This document shows, one piece after another, positions 52,505-60,838 of a DNA stretch of 64,000 nucleotides (position 1 is the stretch's first letter; every line of letters begins with the position of its first letter). The notes under the pieces were generated by a model, which made no database searches, was not told the DNA's origin, and saw nothing but the letters and a program-made list of their open reading frames with translations. The stretch is from Burkholderia sp. USMB20 (GTDB lineage: Bacteria > Pseudomonadota > Gammaproteobacteria > Burkholderiales > Burkholderiaceae), in assembly GCF_000949135.2 (NCBI RefSeq), contig NZ_JTAN02000019.1, forward strand, positions 186,001 through 250,000, read 5' to 3'. The position numbers and the translations under genes are program-made.

Positions 52505-52937
52505 GAGTGTCTTCTTATCCGTTTGCGCCGGGCTGCATCGAAAGGCGGGAAGAGGGCGCCGTGGGTGGCCCTGTTCGAACACGTGGAGAAGGCGCCGCAT
52601 GGCATGCATGCGCGGGCGCGGGCTTCGCAGGTCCTGATCGTGCAGCCTGGTTAGCTGTAGAAATTAACCAAGCGGTGCATTTTAATGGCGAACCGGAGAT
52701 TTTGCTCGCCCATTTTTTCGTCGATTCTTGTTCGATTGGTTGAAAGTGTGTTGCAGATTAGTGCGACGGGCGATCGAACGGAAACCCGGTCGATTTCTTG
52801 CAGCAAGTGAACGAACCGCAGCGGGGGGAAGCCGCCCCGGGCGAAGTTGGGGGCGAGCCACCTCGAAAGCCGAGCGAGCCGCCTTCGTGCGGGCGGATCG
52901 CGCCATCCTGGCGTCCGGCACGAGCCGCGCCGCGTGC
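52505..52937. other. Intergenic region upstream of the PQQ dehydrogenase gene
   Basis: This 433-base region has no recognisable gene. A relatively AT-rich patch at 52650-52760 probably holds the dehydrogenase promoter. TGGTTA and TAACCA flank 11 bases at 52649-52671, a T-N11-A arrangement that LysR-type regulators favour; no lysR gene is in sight. Confidence 0.45.
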
Positions 52938-54536
52938 CTACGCGTGCAGCGCGGCGAGCAACGGCGCCCAGAACGCGCCGCTTTCATACGCCGCGGCATC
53001 GCAATCGGTGTCGAAACGAATCGCGATCGCTGCTTCGGCTTCGGTCAGCGGATCGGCATGCTCGATCTGCCGGGCCAGCACGGCGGCATCGGCATCGGAG
53101 GCATCGCGTCCGCGCGCCGCCCGGGCAGCGACACGCGCGGCGAGCGTTGCCCGGCTCGCGGTGAAGTCGAGCATCGCGACGCGCACGCCGAGCCGGGCGG
53201 CGAGCGCGATGAACGCCGCCCGGTTGCGCCGGCGCAGGAACGTCGCATCGACGATCGCCGTGTAGCCGCTGTCGATGACCACGCGAGCCTCCGAAAGCAG
53301 TCGGTCGTAGATCTCGTCGATCGCCGTATCCCAATAGGCAACGGCGGGCAGGCGGGTGCCGGCCGATGCCCCGGCCAGGCGCTTGCGCTCGACGTCGCTG
53401 GACAGCCGGATGGCGCCGAGCCGCTCGGCCAGCGCACGGCTCGCCAGCGACTTGCCCGAACCGGAAACCCCGTGACACAGGAGCAACGCCGGCTGCGCAT
53501 CGCGTCGTGCGTCGGCCATCGCCGACGCAATGCGCAGATAGCGGGCGCGTGCCGCTGCGTCGCCGCGCAGCCGGGCGGTCAGCGCGCGCACCAGCGCACG
53601 GTAGACGAAGTAGCACGGCAGCACGCCGAGTGCAGCATGGTCGCCCGTCCGCGCCAGCCAGCCGGAAAGGAGGCGGTGGGCGCAATCCTCGCGTCCGTGG
53701 GCGGAGAAATCCATCAGCGCGAACGCGAGATCGCTCGCCACGTCGATCCAGCGCAGCGCGTCGTCGAATTCGACGCAGTCGAACATCAGGATCCGGTTCC
53801 GCCAGCGCACGATGTTCTCGAGATGCAGGTCCCCGTGACATGCGCGCACGAAACCGAGCGCATGCCGATCGGCGAGCCGCGGTGCGATGCGGGTCAGTTC
53901 GGCTTCGTACCAGGCGTGCAGCACGGCTTCGTCCGGCACCGCGACGTCGAGCGTGTCGAGCAAGGGCCGGCACTGGGCCGCGACGCTCGCCGCGCTGCCG
54001 GGATGGCCGCGCGGCGCACGGCGCGACGCGTGCAGATGATGGCGGGCCAGCGTATCGGCGAGGGCGTCCGCGTCCGCGAGACCATCGTCGTGCGATGCGC
54101 TGCGAGCCGACAGCATCGCGTGCGCGTCGAACCGGCGCATGCGCACCACGTACTCGCCCGGCGCCGTCCGCCGCCGGCGCCCGCCGGTCGGCACCGGTGC
54201 ACCGAACGCCCACCGCCGGCCATGCGTGACGAGCGGCCAGACGCCCAGGTACAGCGGGCCGGCGAACGGCCGGTTGAGCGTGCACTCCGCGAGCGCGCAG
54301 CGGCGCCGCCGCGCCGGCTGCACGAGATCCACGAAGGCGAAGCGCACCGGCTTGATGCGCTTGTACGCGTAGCGCCCGGCCAGATAAACGACGGACAGAT
54401 GGGTTTCGATCCGCTCGATCCGGCCGGCGGGATGGGGATAGGTATCTGGCCGGCGCAACGCGCGATCGAATTGTCTCGACTTTCGTCGTGCGTTTCCGCG
54501 GCTCGGCGCGAACGGGACATGCGGCGCTCGGGACAT
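52938..54536 (-). CDS. Fusion of an APH-like kinase domain and an AAA/P-loop kinase
   Basis: This 532-residue protein combines two modules. The N-terminal ~320 residues carry an aminoglycoside-phosphotransferase-like region: RACHGDLHLENIVRWRNRILMFDCVEFDDALRWIDVASDLAF, with a catalytic HGDLHLENI and a metal-binding D. The C-terminal part from about residue 345 has the P-loop CHGVSGSGKSLASRALAE, then LSSDVERKRL and VVIDSGYTAIVDATFLRR, as in zeta-toxin or gluconokinase-like kinases. The domain pair is a known fusion of unknown substrate, often in stress clusters. It is divergent from the lipoprotein gene, with FNR-type sites in between. Confidence 0.8.
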   Translation of the reverse strand: MSRAPHVPFAPSRGNARRKSRQFDRALRRPDTYPHPAGRIERIETHLSVVYLAGRYAYKRIKPVRFAFVDLVQPARRRRCALAECTLNRPFAGPLYLGVWPLVTHGRRWAFGAPVPTGGRRRRTAPGEYVVRMRRFDAHAMLSARSASHDDGLADADALADTLARHHLHASRRAPRGHPGSAASVAAQCRPLLDTLDVAVPDEAVLHAWYEAELTRIAPRLADRHALGFVRACHGDLHLENIVRWRNRILMFDCVEFDDALRWIDVASDLAFALMDFSAHGREDCAHRLLSGWLARTGDHAALGVLPCYFVYRALVRALTARLRGDAAARARYLRIASAMADARRDAQPALLLCHGVSGSGKSLASRALAERLGAIRLSSDVERKRLAGASAGTRLPAVAYWDTAIDEIYDRLLSEARVVIDSGYTAIVDATFLRRRNRAAFIALAARLGVRVAMLDFTASRATLAARVAARAARGRDASDADAAVLARQIEHADPLTEAEAAIAIRFDTDCDAAAYESGAFWAPLLAALHA

Positions 54537-54706
54537 GATGAACGGATCGGTTATACGGGGCGCGCGTACGCGTTGCCGCGCCCGGCGGGTTGGATACGAA
54601 ACGAGTATGCGCGTTCTCGTTCGCCCGATGTCGCCGGATCCGGCCGGCAGGCCCGGAATTGCCGACGCGACGAACCCTATTGCAGCCGACCACGGCGTAT
54701 CGCGAC

Positions 54707-54720
54707 TTGATGCCGGTCAA
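54707..54720. promoter_or_regulatory. FNR-type site
   Basis: TTGATGCCGGTCAA fits TTGAY-N4-RTCAA. Its centre is 46 bases from the next such site, at 54753. It could serve the kinase fusion to the left, or act in tandem with the other site for the lipoprotein gene. Confidence 0.65.
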
Positions 54721-54752
54721 GCCGGACGCCCGACAGACGCGCGATCAGACGC

Positions 54753-54766
54753 TTGACGCAGGTCAA
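54753..54766. promoter_or_regulatory. FNR-type site upstream of the lipoprotein gene
   Basis: TTGACGCAGGTCAA is centred about 103 bases upstream of the ATG at 54863, compatible with an activator site at -41.5 and a leader of about 60 bases. Confidence 0.65.
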
Positions 54767-54862
54767 CCGCATTCCCCGGGGCGGCAATACAGTCGGTTCG
54801 AGCGCCCGCGCAAAGCGGCGCGTGACCGTATGCGGAATTCACGGCCGGACGAGGCATAGACG

Positions 54863-55303
54863 ATGAAACGACGGGCGTTGGCGATGGCTGTGCTGCTCGC
54901 GCTGGGCGCATGTGCCGGGGCGGAGCGAACCGGGACCTTCAGGACGATGGAAACACGACTGCTCGAGATGCGTCAGGCCACCTCGCTGCAGTGTTCGACG
55001 CCGTCCGAGTGCGACCGTGCGTGGAGCCGCACGCGGCGCTACGTCCAGGATCATTCGTCGACCCGAATCACGCGATTCAGTGCGGACCGGATCGAGACGG
55101 CGCAACCGTATGTGGCCGGAGAAGTCTATCTCTGGGCGTCGCGCGCGGAATCGGGTGGCGGCGGCTCGGTGATCCGGCTCAAGGCGATGTGCAAGGGCAT
55201 GTATGACAGCAACGGCGGCCCGGGATGGCAATACGACGCGTGCGCCAGGAAGATCCTTGAAATCGAGCAAGGCTTTCGGTCGGACGAGAACCCGCCGGGC
55301 TAG
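54863..55303 (+). CDS. Putative lipoprotein, unknown function
   Basis: This 146-residue protein has a lipoprotein signal (MAVLLALGACAG), the cysteine in LGAC being the lipidation site. The mature part has three more cysteines (LQCS, SECDRAW and MCKGMYD...ACARK) and strands around RFSADRIETAQPYV and EVYLWASRA. No known domain is recognised. It follows a pair of FNR-type sites and is the first plus-strand gene of the low-oxygen cluster. Confidence 0.65.
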   Translation: MKRRALAMAVLLALGACAGAERTGTFRTMETRLLEMRQATSLQCSTPSECDRAWSRTRRYVQDHSSTRITRFSADRIETAQPYVAGEVYLWASRAESGGGGSVIRLKAMCKGMYDSNGGPGWQYDACARKILEIEQGFRSDENPPG

Positions 55304-55452
55304 CGGCGGATGCCGTCGGTCTTCGGCAATGCGGCGCCTCGCCTCCCGGTCGGCCGGACGCCGGCCAACGGCCGACCGCCGACCGCTTCGGCCCGCATGC
55401 CGCGACGAGCGCCAGTCGCCACGCGTGCCGGTTTAGCGGCGGCTCCCGACCG

Positions 55453-55466
55453 TTGACCTTGGTCAA
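55453..55466. promoter_or_regulatory. FNR-type site upstream of the universal stress protein gene
   Basis: TTGACCTTGGTCAA is a perfect dyad centred 85 bases before the ATG at 55544, a typical distance for activation by an FNR protein. Confidence 0.7.
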
Positions 55467-55543
55467 CGCCTGCCCGCGGCGAGCGCCGATGATGGAAGCG
55501 AAGCCGAACGCCGCCGGCGCGTCCGTTCATCAGCGAGGTTCGC

Positions 55544-56017
55544 ATGTACACGAATATCATGGTTGCCACGGACGGTAGTCCTTCGGCGCATCGCGCGCTC
55601 GACGAAGGTCTCAGGATGGCCAGGCTGTGCGGCGCCCGCCTGTTCGCCGTGTTCGTCGTCGACAAGTCCACGCTGTTCGCCTACGGCGGCCGGATGGAGC
55701 CGGAAGCGTTGCTCGACGAAATCCGGCGCCACGGCGCCGCGATCCTGCGAGACGCCGACCGGACGATCTCGCGCGCGGCAGTCAACGGCGAGACGGACCT
55801 CATCGAGACCGATTTCGGCCAGGACGTCGCGGAGCGCCTGCAGCGCTACGTCGTCGATCGTTCGATCGATCTGGCCGTGGCCGGCACGCACGGTCGGCGC
55901 GGGGTCAGGCGGCTGGTGCTCGGCAGCGTCGCCGAACGTTTCCTGCGCGCATCGAGTTGCCCGGTCCTGCTCGTGCGCGGTGAGGATGCCGCGCCCGCGA
56001 CGGTCGCGGCGGCCTAG
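55544..56017 (+). CDS. Universal stress protein (UspA family)
   Basis: This 157-residue protein has the Usp fold: IMVATDGSPSAHRALDEGLRMA at the start, LFAVFVVDKSTLFAYGG, and ATP-binding G-x2-G-x9-G(S) in GTHGRRGVRRLVLGSVAERFL. The last strand reads SCPVLLVRG. ATP-binding Usp proteins support survival under low oxygen and other stress. The ribosome site is a short GAGG before the ATG. An FNR-type site lies 85 bases upstream. It is followed by a DUF1488 gene after 40 bases, probably one transcript. Confidence 0.9.
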   Translation: MYTNIMVATDGSPSAHRALDEGLRMARLCGARLFAVFVVDKSTLFAYGGRMEPEALLDEIRRHGAAILRDADRTISRAAVNGETDLIETDFGQDVAERLQRYVVDRSIDLAVAGTHGRRGVRRLVLGSVAERFLRASSCPVLLVRGEDAAPATVAAA

Positions 56018-56057
56018 GGTCGCCGTCGGCCGGCGCCTACCTCCCCAGGTGATCATC

Positions 56058-56333
56058 ATGCAGATATCGTTTCCTTCCGAACAGCCGACGTATTGCGGCT
56101 TCGACCCGGCATTGAGCTTTCCGGCGCTCGTGGAAGGTCGGCGCGTACGCTGTTCGATCACTGCGGCCGCGCTGGAAGATCACTTCCGCGCGGCGTCGCC
56201 TCGCGAGCAGGATCTCGTCGACGCGTTTGCGCGCCATCGTCCCGCCATCGAGCGCGCTGCCCGCTGCCTGCTCGAGGAAATCGGCGGCCGGCCGGTCCTG
56301 CTTCACAGCGGCTATTTCCGCTTCTGTACGTAA
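56058..56333 (+). CDS. DUF1488-family small protein
   Basis: This 91-residue protein has the pattern of DUF1488: YCGFDPALSFPALVEGRRVRCSITAAALEDHF, then LVDAFARHRPAIERAARCLLEEIG. The function of the family is unknown. The ATG at 56058 is preferred; other frames start further upstream. It lies directly downstream of the universal stress protein gene and just ahead of the next FNR-type site. Confidence 0.8.
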   Translation: MQISFPSEQPTYCGFDPALSFPALVEGRRVRCSITAAALEDHFRAASPREQDLVDAFARHRPAIERAARCLLEEIGGRPVLLHSGYFRFCT

Positions 56334-56346
56334 CCGGCCGCCGCCC

Positions 56347-56360
56347 TTGACGCGCGTCAA
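56347..56360. promoter_or_regulatory. FNR-type site between DUF1488 and hsp20 genes
   Basis: TTGACGCGCGTCAA is a perfect dyad with its centre 157 bases before the hsp20 ATG at 56511. That is farther than for the others, implying a longer leader or a second promoter. Confidence 0.65.
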
Positions 56361-56510
56361 GCGCGCGCCGGGGCACGCAGGTACGCTGGACTTCCAAGGA
56401 TCAATCGTCCCATGCGCGACATGGGGTGTCGCGCCCTCCGATCTTCATTGCGGCTGCTGCTGTCGGGACGAGCGAACCGGCCGCATGTCACCATATGAGG
56501 AGTACGAACC

Positions 56511-56945
56511 ATGAGCAACATGACGCGTTACGATCCGTTTTCGATCGAACCCGTATCCGACCTGTTCCAGGGGCTGTTCAGGCCGCTGCGCGGCATGGCG
56601 CTGGCGGACCAGCCCGATCTTGCATCGATGAAGATCGACGTCACCGAAAACGACAAGGCGTATACCGTCAATGCGGAGCTGCCCGGCGTCGCCAAGGACG
56701 ATATCGACGTCCAGGTGACGGGCAATACCGTATCGATCCACGCGAAGATCGAGCGCAACAACGAGCAGAAGGAAGGCGAGCGCGTGATCCGGCGCGAGCG
56801 CTACAGCGGTGCGATCAGCCGCTCGTTCTCGCTGTCCGGCGACATCGACGATGCGAGCGCGACGGCGACGTATCAGGATGGCGTGCTGTCGCTGACGCTG
56901 CCGAAGAAGGCGCCGGTCGGGCAGAAGAAACTCACGATCAGCTGA
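56511..56945 (+). CDS. Hsp20/alpha-crystallin family small heat-shock protein
   Basis: This 144-residue protein opens NMTRYDPFSIEPVSDLFQGLF, followed by an alpha-crystallin domain (MKIDVTENDKAYTVNAELPGV, GNTVSIHAKIERN, RRERYSGAISRSFSLSG) and the signature QDGVLSLTLPKK. It differs from the three minus-strand hsp20 genes. An FNR-type site, rather than a sigma-32 promoter, lies upstream, so it is probably oxygen-regulated. TGAGGAG lies nine bases before the ATG. Confidence 0.9.
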   Translation: MSNMTRYDPFSIEPVSDLFQGLFRPLRGMALADQPDLASMKIDVTENDKAYTVNAELPGVAKDDIDVQVTGNTVSIHAKIERNNEQKEGERVIRRERYSGAISRSFSLSGDIDDASATATYQDGVLSLTLPKKAPVGQKKLTIS

Positions 56946-57059
56946 TCGGACGACGGGCAGCGGGCGAGGCAGGCACGCGTCGCCCATCGGCAGGAGCCGG
57001 CGCGCGGAGCGATCCGCGCGCCGCTTCGACGCGCTACGACGTGCGGCGCGCGGCATCCG

Positions 57060-57073
57060 TTGACCTGCATCAG
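57060..57073. promoter_or_regulatory. Near-match FNR-type site before the BON gene
   Basis: TTGACCTGCATCAG differs from the consensus only in the last base. Its centre is 85 bases before the ATG at 57151, the same distance as for the universal stress protein gene. Confidence 0.55.
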
Positions 57074-57150
57074 CGATCGAAAGCCGCGCGTGTGCAACGC
57101 TGGCTGCGTGCGGCCAACAGGCACGCCGCGGGCTCACAGGAGAGCAGACG

Positions 57151-57801
57151 ATGAAAACCGACAAGCAGTTGAAAGAGGATGTCCAGGACGAACTGGAGTC
57201 CGACCCGGCGATCGATTCGACCCGCATCGGCGTCGAGGTGGCCGACCGGATCGTGACGCTTTCCGGGCACCCGCCGAGCTACGCGGAGAAGCTGGCAATC
57301 GAGCGCGCGGCGAACCGCGTGGCCGGCGTCAAGGCGCTCGTCGTCGACATGACCGTGCATCTGCCGGACGACGACGTGCGCACCGACGAGGACATCGCGA
57401 AAGCGGTGCGTTCGGTGCTGCACTGGACGGTCGGGCTGCATGACGACGCGGTCAAGGTGCAGGTCGAACGCGGCTGGATCACGTTGTCCGGCAAGGTCGA
57501 CTGGGCGTACCAGAGCCACCTGGCCGTGCGCGCGATCTCGCAGATGCGCAGCGTGACGGGCGTGACCGACCACATCGCGGTACAGGGGACGGTCGGTTCG
57601 GCCGACATCGGCGGCAACATCAAGCGCGCGATCATGCGCCATGCGGAGCGCGAGGCGAGGCACATCGCGATCGACGTGCACGACGGCACCGTGCGGCTGT
57701 CCGGCAAGGTCGGCTCGTTCTCCGAGCGCAAGGCCGTGCGGGGTGCCGCGTGGTCCGCGCGCGGCGTGCGTGCCGTGATCGACGACCTGGTGGTCGAGTA
57801 A
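57151..57801 (+). CDS. Protein with three BON domains
   Basis: This 216-residue protein is built from three BON domains (about residues 5-75, 78-146 and 148-214). Each has the core ...VEVADRIVTLSGHPPSYAEKLAIERAANRVAGV, VQVERGWITLSGKVDWAYQSHLAVRAI and IDVHDGTVRLSGKVGSFSERKAVRGAAWSARGV. There is no signal peptide or lipobox, unlike OsmY, so it may be cytoplasmic. BON domains bind membranes or phospholipids and are linked to osmotic and envelope stress. GGAG precedes the ATG. It follows a near-FNR site in the low-oxygen cluster. Confidence 0.9.
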   Translation: MKTDKQLKEDVQDELESDPAIDSTRIGVEVADRIVTLSGHPPSYAEKLAIERAANRVAGVKALVVDMTVHLPDDDVRTDEDIAKAVRSVLHWTVGLHDDAVKVQVERGWITLSGKVDWAYQSHLAVRAISQMRSVTGVTDHIAVQGTVGSADIGGNIKRAIMRHAEREARHIAIDVHDGTVRLSGKVGSFSERKAVRGAAWSARGVRAVIDDLVVE

Positions 57802-57884
57802 GTCCGGCAGGCGCAGGAGCGGTTCGCGGCGATCCGGGAGGGCGGTCGGATGACGCTTTCAGGCGAACTTCACGACGCCGCGTA

Positions 57885-58127
57885 TCACCCCACCTTGAGC
57901 GCGGAAAGCTGCAGCGCCTGGGCGAAGCGGGCCAGTGTGGCGATCGATCCCGTCACGCTTTCGTACCGCTCGCGCCCGATCTGTCCGTCGAGTGTCACCA
58001 GCATGCCGGCGTCCCGGGCGAGCGCGACGAGTGCCAGCGTGTCGAGCGCGGCCGTGCTGGCCGTGTCGGCCGTATCCGATGCGGCGGCCCGCATCCCCGA
58101 ATCGGAACGATAGTCGGCGTGTGACAT
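57885..58127 (-). CDS. Small hypothetical protein
   Basis: This 80-residue, Ala/Thr-rich protein has DTLALVALARDAGMLVTLDGQIGRERYESVTGSIATLARFAQAL near its C terminus, possibly one domain of helix and turn. GGAGAAG lies just before the ATG at 58127. It is convergent with the BON gene and lies between it and a broken LOG gene. No family recognised. Confidence 0.5.
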   Translation of the reverse strand: MSHADYRSDSGMRAAASDTADTASTAALDTLALVALARDAGMLVTLDGQIGRERYESVTGSIATLARFAQALQLSALKVG

Positions 58128-58235
58128 GACGCTTCTCCTGGTTGTTGTGCGATCGGCGTGCCGGTCGACCGGTATCCGTGGCTTCAGTATCGGTGGGGCG
58201 CGCCCCCGATTCAATCAGCCGGCCCCGAAGTCGAG

Positions 58236-58271
58236 GTAGGAATCTCACCCGTTTCGTCGGCGGATTCCTAC
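58236..58271. promoter_or_regulatory. Inverted repeat GTAGGAATC/GATTCCTAC at the LOG remnant stop
   Basis: Perfect 9-bp arms at 58236-58244 and 58263-58271 are separated by 18 bases. The right arm contains the LOG remnant stop. The TAGGA/TCCTA content recalls the site at 60680. It may also be a transcription end hairpin. Confidence 0.4.
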
Positions 58272-58576
58272 ACGGCGGGGACCGCGAGAAACGCCAGGTC
58301 GACCGCGCGGCGCCAGTACGCCTCGCCGACGAAGACGACCGGCAGCGGCGCGATCTTTCGCGTCTGCAGCAGGGTCGGCACTTCGAACAGCTCGTCGAAC
58401 GTGCCGTAGCCGCCGGGGAAGAAGACGGCGGCTTTCGCGCGCTCGAGCAGGGGCAGCTTGCGGATCGCGAAATGGTGGAACCGGAAGCAGCGCGCCCGCG
58501 TGATGTACGGATTGGGGGCCTGTTCTCGCGGCAGCTCGATATTGAAGACGATGCTCGCCGCGCCGCGCGGGAGCGA
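58268..58576 (-). pseudogene. C-terminal remnant of a LOG-family (TIGR00730) gene
   Basis: An open frame of 102 codons, with a stop codon at its upstream end (58577-58579) and no start codon, encodes the second half of a LOG-type protein. It has NIELPREQAPNPYIT, RCFRFHHFAIRKLPLLERAKAAVFF, the catalytic PGGYGTFDELFE and LLQTRKIAPLPVVFVG. The first half with its Rossmann start and GGGxxGLMG motif is missing. The frame itself is clean, so loss of the 5' part is recent. LOG enzymes release cytokinin-type bases from nucleotide monophosphates. The upstream flank runs into the alcohol dehydrogenase gene region. Confidence 0.75.
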
Positions 58577-58626
58577 CTAGCCTTGGATGGCGAAGCGCGC
58601 GAAACCGGTCGCGCAGGGAGGCGAGC

Positions 58627-59616
58627 ATGCTTGCGATGATGTTTGACGGCACGACGCCGCATTTGCGCGAAGCGCGCGTGCCGGAGCCGTCGCCCGCGGC
58701 GGGCCAGCTGCTGATCGACGTCCACGCGTGCGGCGTCTGCCGGACCGATCTGCACGTCGTCGACGGCGAGCTCGCGCACCCGAAGCTGCCGCTGATTCCG
58801 GGTCACGAAATCGTCGGGACGGTGCGCAGGCTGGGCGAAGGCGCGACGGGCTTCGCCGTCGGCGACCGGGTCGGCGTGCCGTGGCTGGGCTCGACGTGCG
58901 GGCATTGCGCATATTGCACGTCCGGCCGCGAGAATCTGTGCGACACCCCCGGATTCACCGGCTATACGATCGACGGCGGCTACGCCGAGTGCGCGCTCGC
59001 CGACCATCGCTATTGCGTGCATCTGCCGCAGCGCTACTCCGATCTGGAAGCCGCGCCGCTCCTGTGCGCGGGCCTGATCGGTTATCGCACCCTGCGCATG
59101 GCGGGCGACGCGCGCCGCATCGGCATCTACGGCTTCGGTGCGGCGGCCCATCTCGTCGCGCAGGTCGCGCATTGCGAAGGACGCAAGGTGTTCGCGCTGA
59201 CGAAGCCCGGCGACACGGCCGCGCAGCAGCTCGCGCTGTCGCTGGGTGCCGCATGGGCCGGCGGCAGCGACGAAGCGCCGCCGGAGCCGCTCGATGCCGC
59301 GCTGATCTTCGCGCCGGTGGGGGCGCTGGTGCCGGCCGCGCTGCGCGCGCTCGACAAGGGCGGGATCGTCGTGTGCGGCGGCATTCACATGAGCGACATC
59401 CCGGGCTTTCCGTACGCGTGGCTGTGGGGCGAGCGCCGCATCGCGTCGGTGGCCAACCTGACACGCGCGGATGCGGTCGAATTCATGCGGATCGCGGCCG
59501 CGATGCCGCTGCGGGTCGAGGCGGTGCGCTATGCGCTGACCGACGCGAACCGCGCACTCGACGACCTGCGCGGCGGCCGCGTATCGGGCGCCGCCGTGCT
59601 GGGCATGCGCGGTTGA
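58627..59616 (+). CDS. Zinc-dependent alcohol dehydrogenase
   Basis: This 329-residue medium-chain dehydrogenase has a catalytic-zinc region CGVCRTDLHVVDGEL, PGHEIVG and a structural-zinc loop with four cysteines (TCGHCAYCTSGRENLC). The coenzyme-binding region is GIYGFGAAAHLVAQVA, GXGXXA instead of GXGXXG. C-terminal elements include GGIHMSDIPGFPY. It is likely a propanol-preferring or formaldehyde-linked enzyme that reoxidises NADH under low oxygen. GGGAGGCG lies seven bases before the ATG at 58627. It is convergent with the FNR-type regulator gene. Confidence 0.9.
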   Translation: MLAMMFDGTTPHLREARVPEPSPAAGQLLIDVHACGVCRTDLHVVDGELAHPKLPLIPGHEIVGTVRRLGEGATGFAVGDRVGVPWLGSTCGHCAYCTSGRENLCDTPGFTGYTIDGGYAECALADHRYCVHLPQRYSDLEAAPLLCAGLIGYRTLRMAGDARRIGIYGFGAAAHLVAQVAHCEGRKVFALTKPGDTAAQQLALSLGAAWAGGSDEAPPEPLDAALIFAPVGALVPAALRALDKGGIVVCGGIHMSDIPGFPYAWLWGERRIASVANLTRADAVEFMRIAAAMPLRVEAVRYALTDANRALDDLRGGRVSGAAVLGMRG

Positions 59617-59641
59617 GCTGCTCGACGGCGCCGCGGCGCGG

Positions 59642-60415
59642 TCAGATCTGCTGCAGGCCTTCCGAATCGACGATCCGGATCTGCTTGCCTTGCGCCGCGA
59701 CGAGCCCCTTGTGCTGGAACTTCGACAGCATGCGGCTGACGGTTTCGAGCTTCATGCCGAGATATTCGCCGATCTCGTCGCGCGTCATCCGCAGCACGAA
59801 TTCCGCGGCCGAGTAGCCGCGCGCCTTGAAGCGCGCGGACAGATTCAGCAGGAACGCGGCCACCCGCTGTTCGGCGCTCATCGTGCCGAGCAGCAGCATC
59901 TGCGAGGATTCGCGCACGATCTCGCCGCCCATCATCTGGTACACGTGGTGCTGCATCGGCCGCACTTCGCGGCACATCTGCTCGAGCTGGCCGAACGGGA
60001 TGATGCAGACCGTGCTGTCCTCGAGCGCGATCGCGTCGCCGTTGTGGTGCCCGGTGTACACGCCGTCGAGCCCGAGCGACTCGCCGACGATCTGGAAGCC
60101 GGTGATCTGCTCGTCGCCGTCGCGATGCATCACGATGGTCTTGAACGACCCGGTTCTCACTGCGTAGATGCTGTTGAACGCATCGCCCGCGCGAAACAGC
60201 GTTTCGCCGCGCTTGACGTGGCGCGTCGTGCAGATCATCGCGTCGACGCGCGCGAAATCGTCGGGCGACAGATCGGACGGCATGCAGACGGTACGCAATG
60301 CGCACGTCGAACAGCGGGACGCGGCGCGCTTGGGTTGATCCGCCGCTTCGACGCGATGCAGCGGGATGAACGGGCGCATCGGCATGGTCGTCGTGGCTTC
60401 GGCACTGCTCTGCAT
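59642..60415 (-). CDS. FNR/ANR-type oxygen-sensing regulator
   Basis: This 257-residue CRP/FNR-family protein has N-terminal CSTCALRTVC (cysteines 35, 38 and 44) and a fourth cysteine at 137 in STVCIIPF, spaced like the 4Fe-4S ligands of E. coli FNR. The recognition helix contains LETVSRMLSKF with E-x2-S-R, the residues that read TTGAT. It should bind the TTGAY-N4-RTCAA sites found near most plus-strand genes of this cluster. I chose the ATG at 60415; the frame stays open to 60709. No FNR-type site is seen in front of it, so it is probably not autoregulated. Confidence 0.9.
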   Translation of the reverse strand: MQSSAEATTTMPMRPFIPLHRVEAADQPKRAASRCSTCALRTVCMPSDLSPDDFARVDAMICTTRHVKRGETLFRAGDAFNSIYAVRTGSFKTIVMHRDGDEQITGFQIVGESLGLDGVYTGHHNGDAIALEDSTVCIIPFGQLEQMCREVRPMQHHVYQMMGGEIVRESSQMLLLGTMSAEQRVAAFLLNLSARFKARGYSAAEFVLRMTRDEIGEYLGMKLETVSRMLSKFQHKGLVAAQGKQIRIVDSEGLQQI

Positions 60416-60838
60416 GATCGGCTCCAGTTCGGGGACAGCGGCGGCCCGCCGTCGGGCGGGGTCGCGCTGGCCGTTGTACCGGCGGCTTTGGTCTCTGCCG
60501 CCTTCCTCTCGGAAAAGCCCCGCCGGACGCGCCGGGAGACCGATACGCCAGTCTCGACGATGATGCGGCCGTTGCTCCGGGAGGCACGTTTGCTCGTTTT
60601 TACTGATGCCAGTATGGATGTTGCGCGGCGTCAAGAAAATCAGCCGGAATTGAAGTTGCGGTAGGTGAGACGGAAGTCTTGTAGGACGTTTCCTACAGGG
60701 GTGCGGCAACTTGTCGCGAGCGTCGCGGGCGGGTGCCGGACGCCGATGAAGGGCGCGGCGCCGCCCGCGCCGGCCCGGCCGCCGTCAACGATGCCGCCCG
60801 GTGCATCCTGGCGGGGGCGACCGCGCCCGATGCCGCCG
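60416..60838. other. Intergenic region upstream of the FNR-type gene
   Basis: This 423-base region holds the palindrome at 60680-60697, an AT-rich patch at 60590-60660 that probably includes the promoter of the regulator gene, and no protein-like frame. Confidence 0.5.
60680..60697. promoter_or_regulatory. Palindrome resembling a NarL/BvgA-type response-regulator site
   Basis: TGTAGGA-CGTT-TCCTACA is a perfect 7-bp inverted repeat. TTTCCTA half-sites of this kind are bound by BvgA-type response regulators. It lies about 265 bases upstream of the FNR-type gene, on the side toward the response-regulator gene. Confidence 0.5.

Larger units (their letters stand above)
54537..54862. other. Divergent intergenic region with two FNR-type sites
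   Basis: This region between the kinase fusion and the lipoprotein gene holds the two FNR-type sites listed separately, at 54707 and 54753. The rest shows nothing protein-like. Confidence 0.6.
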
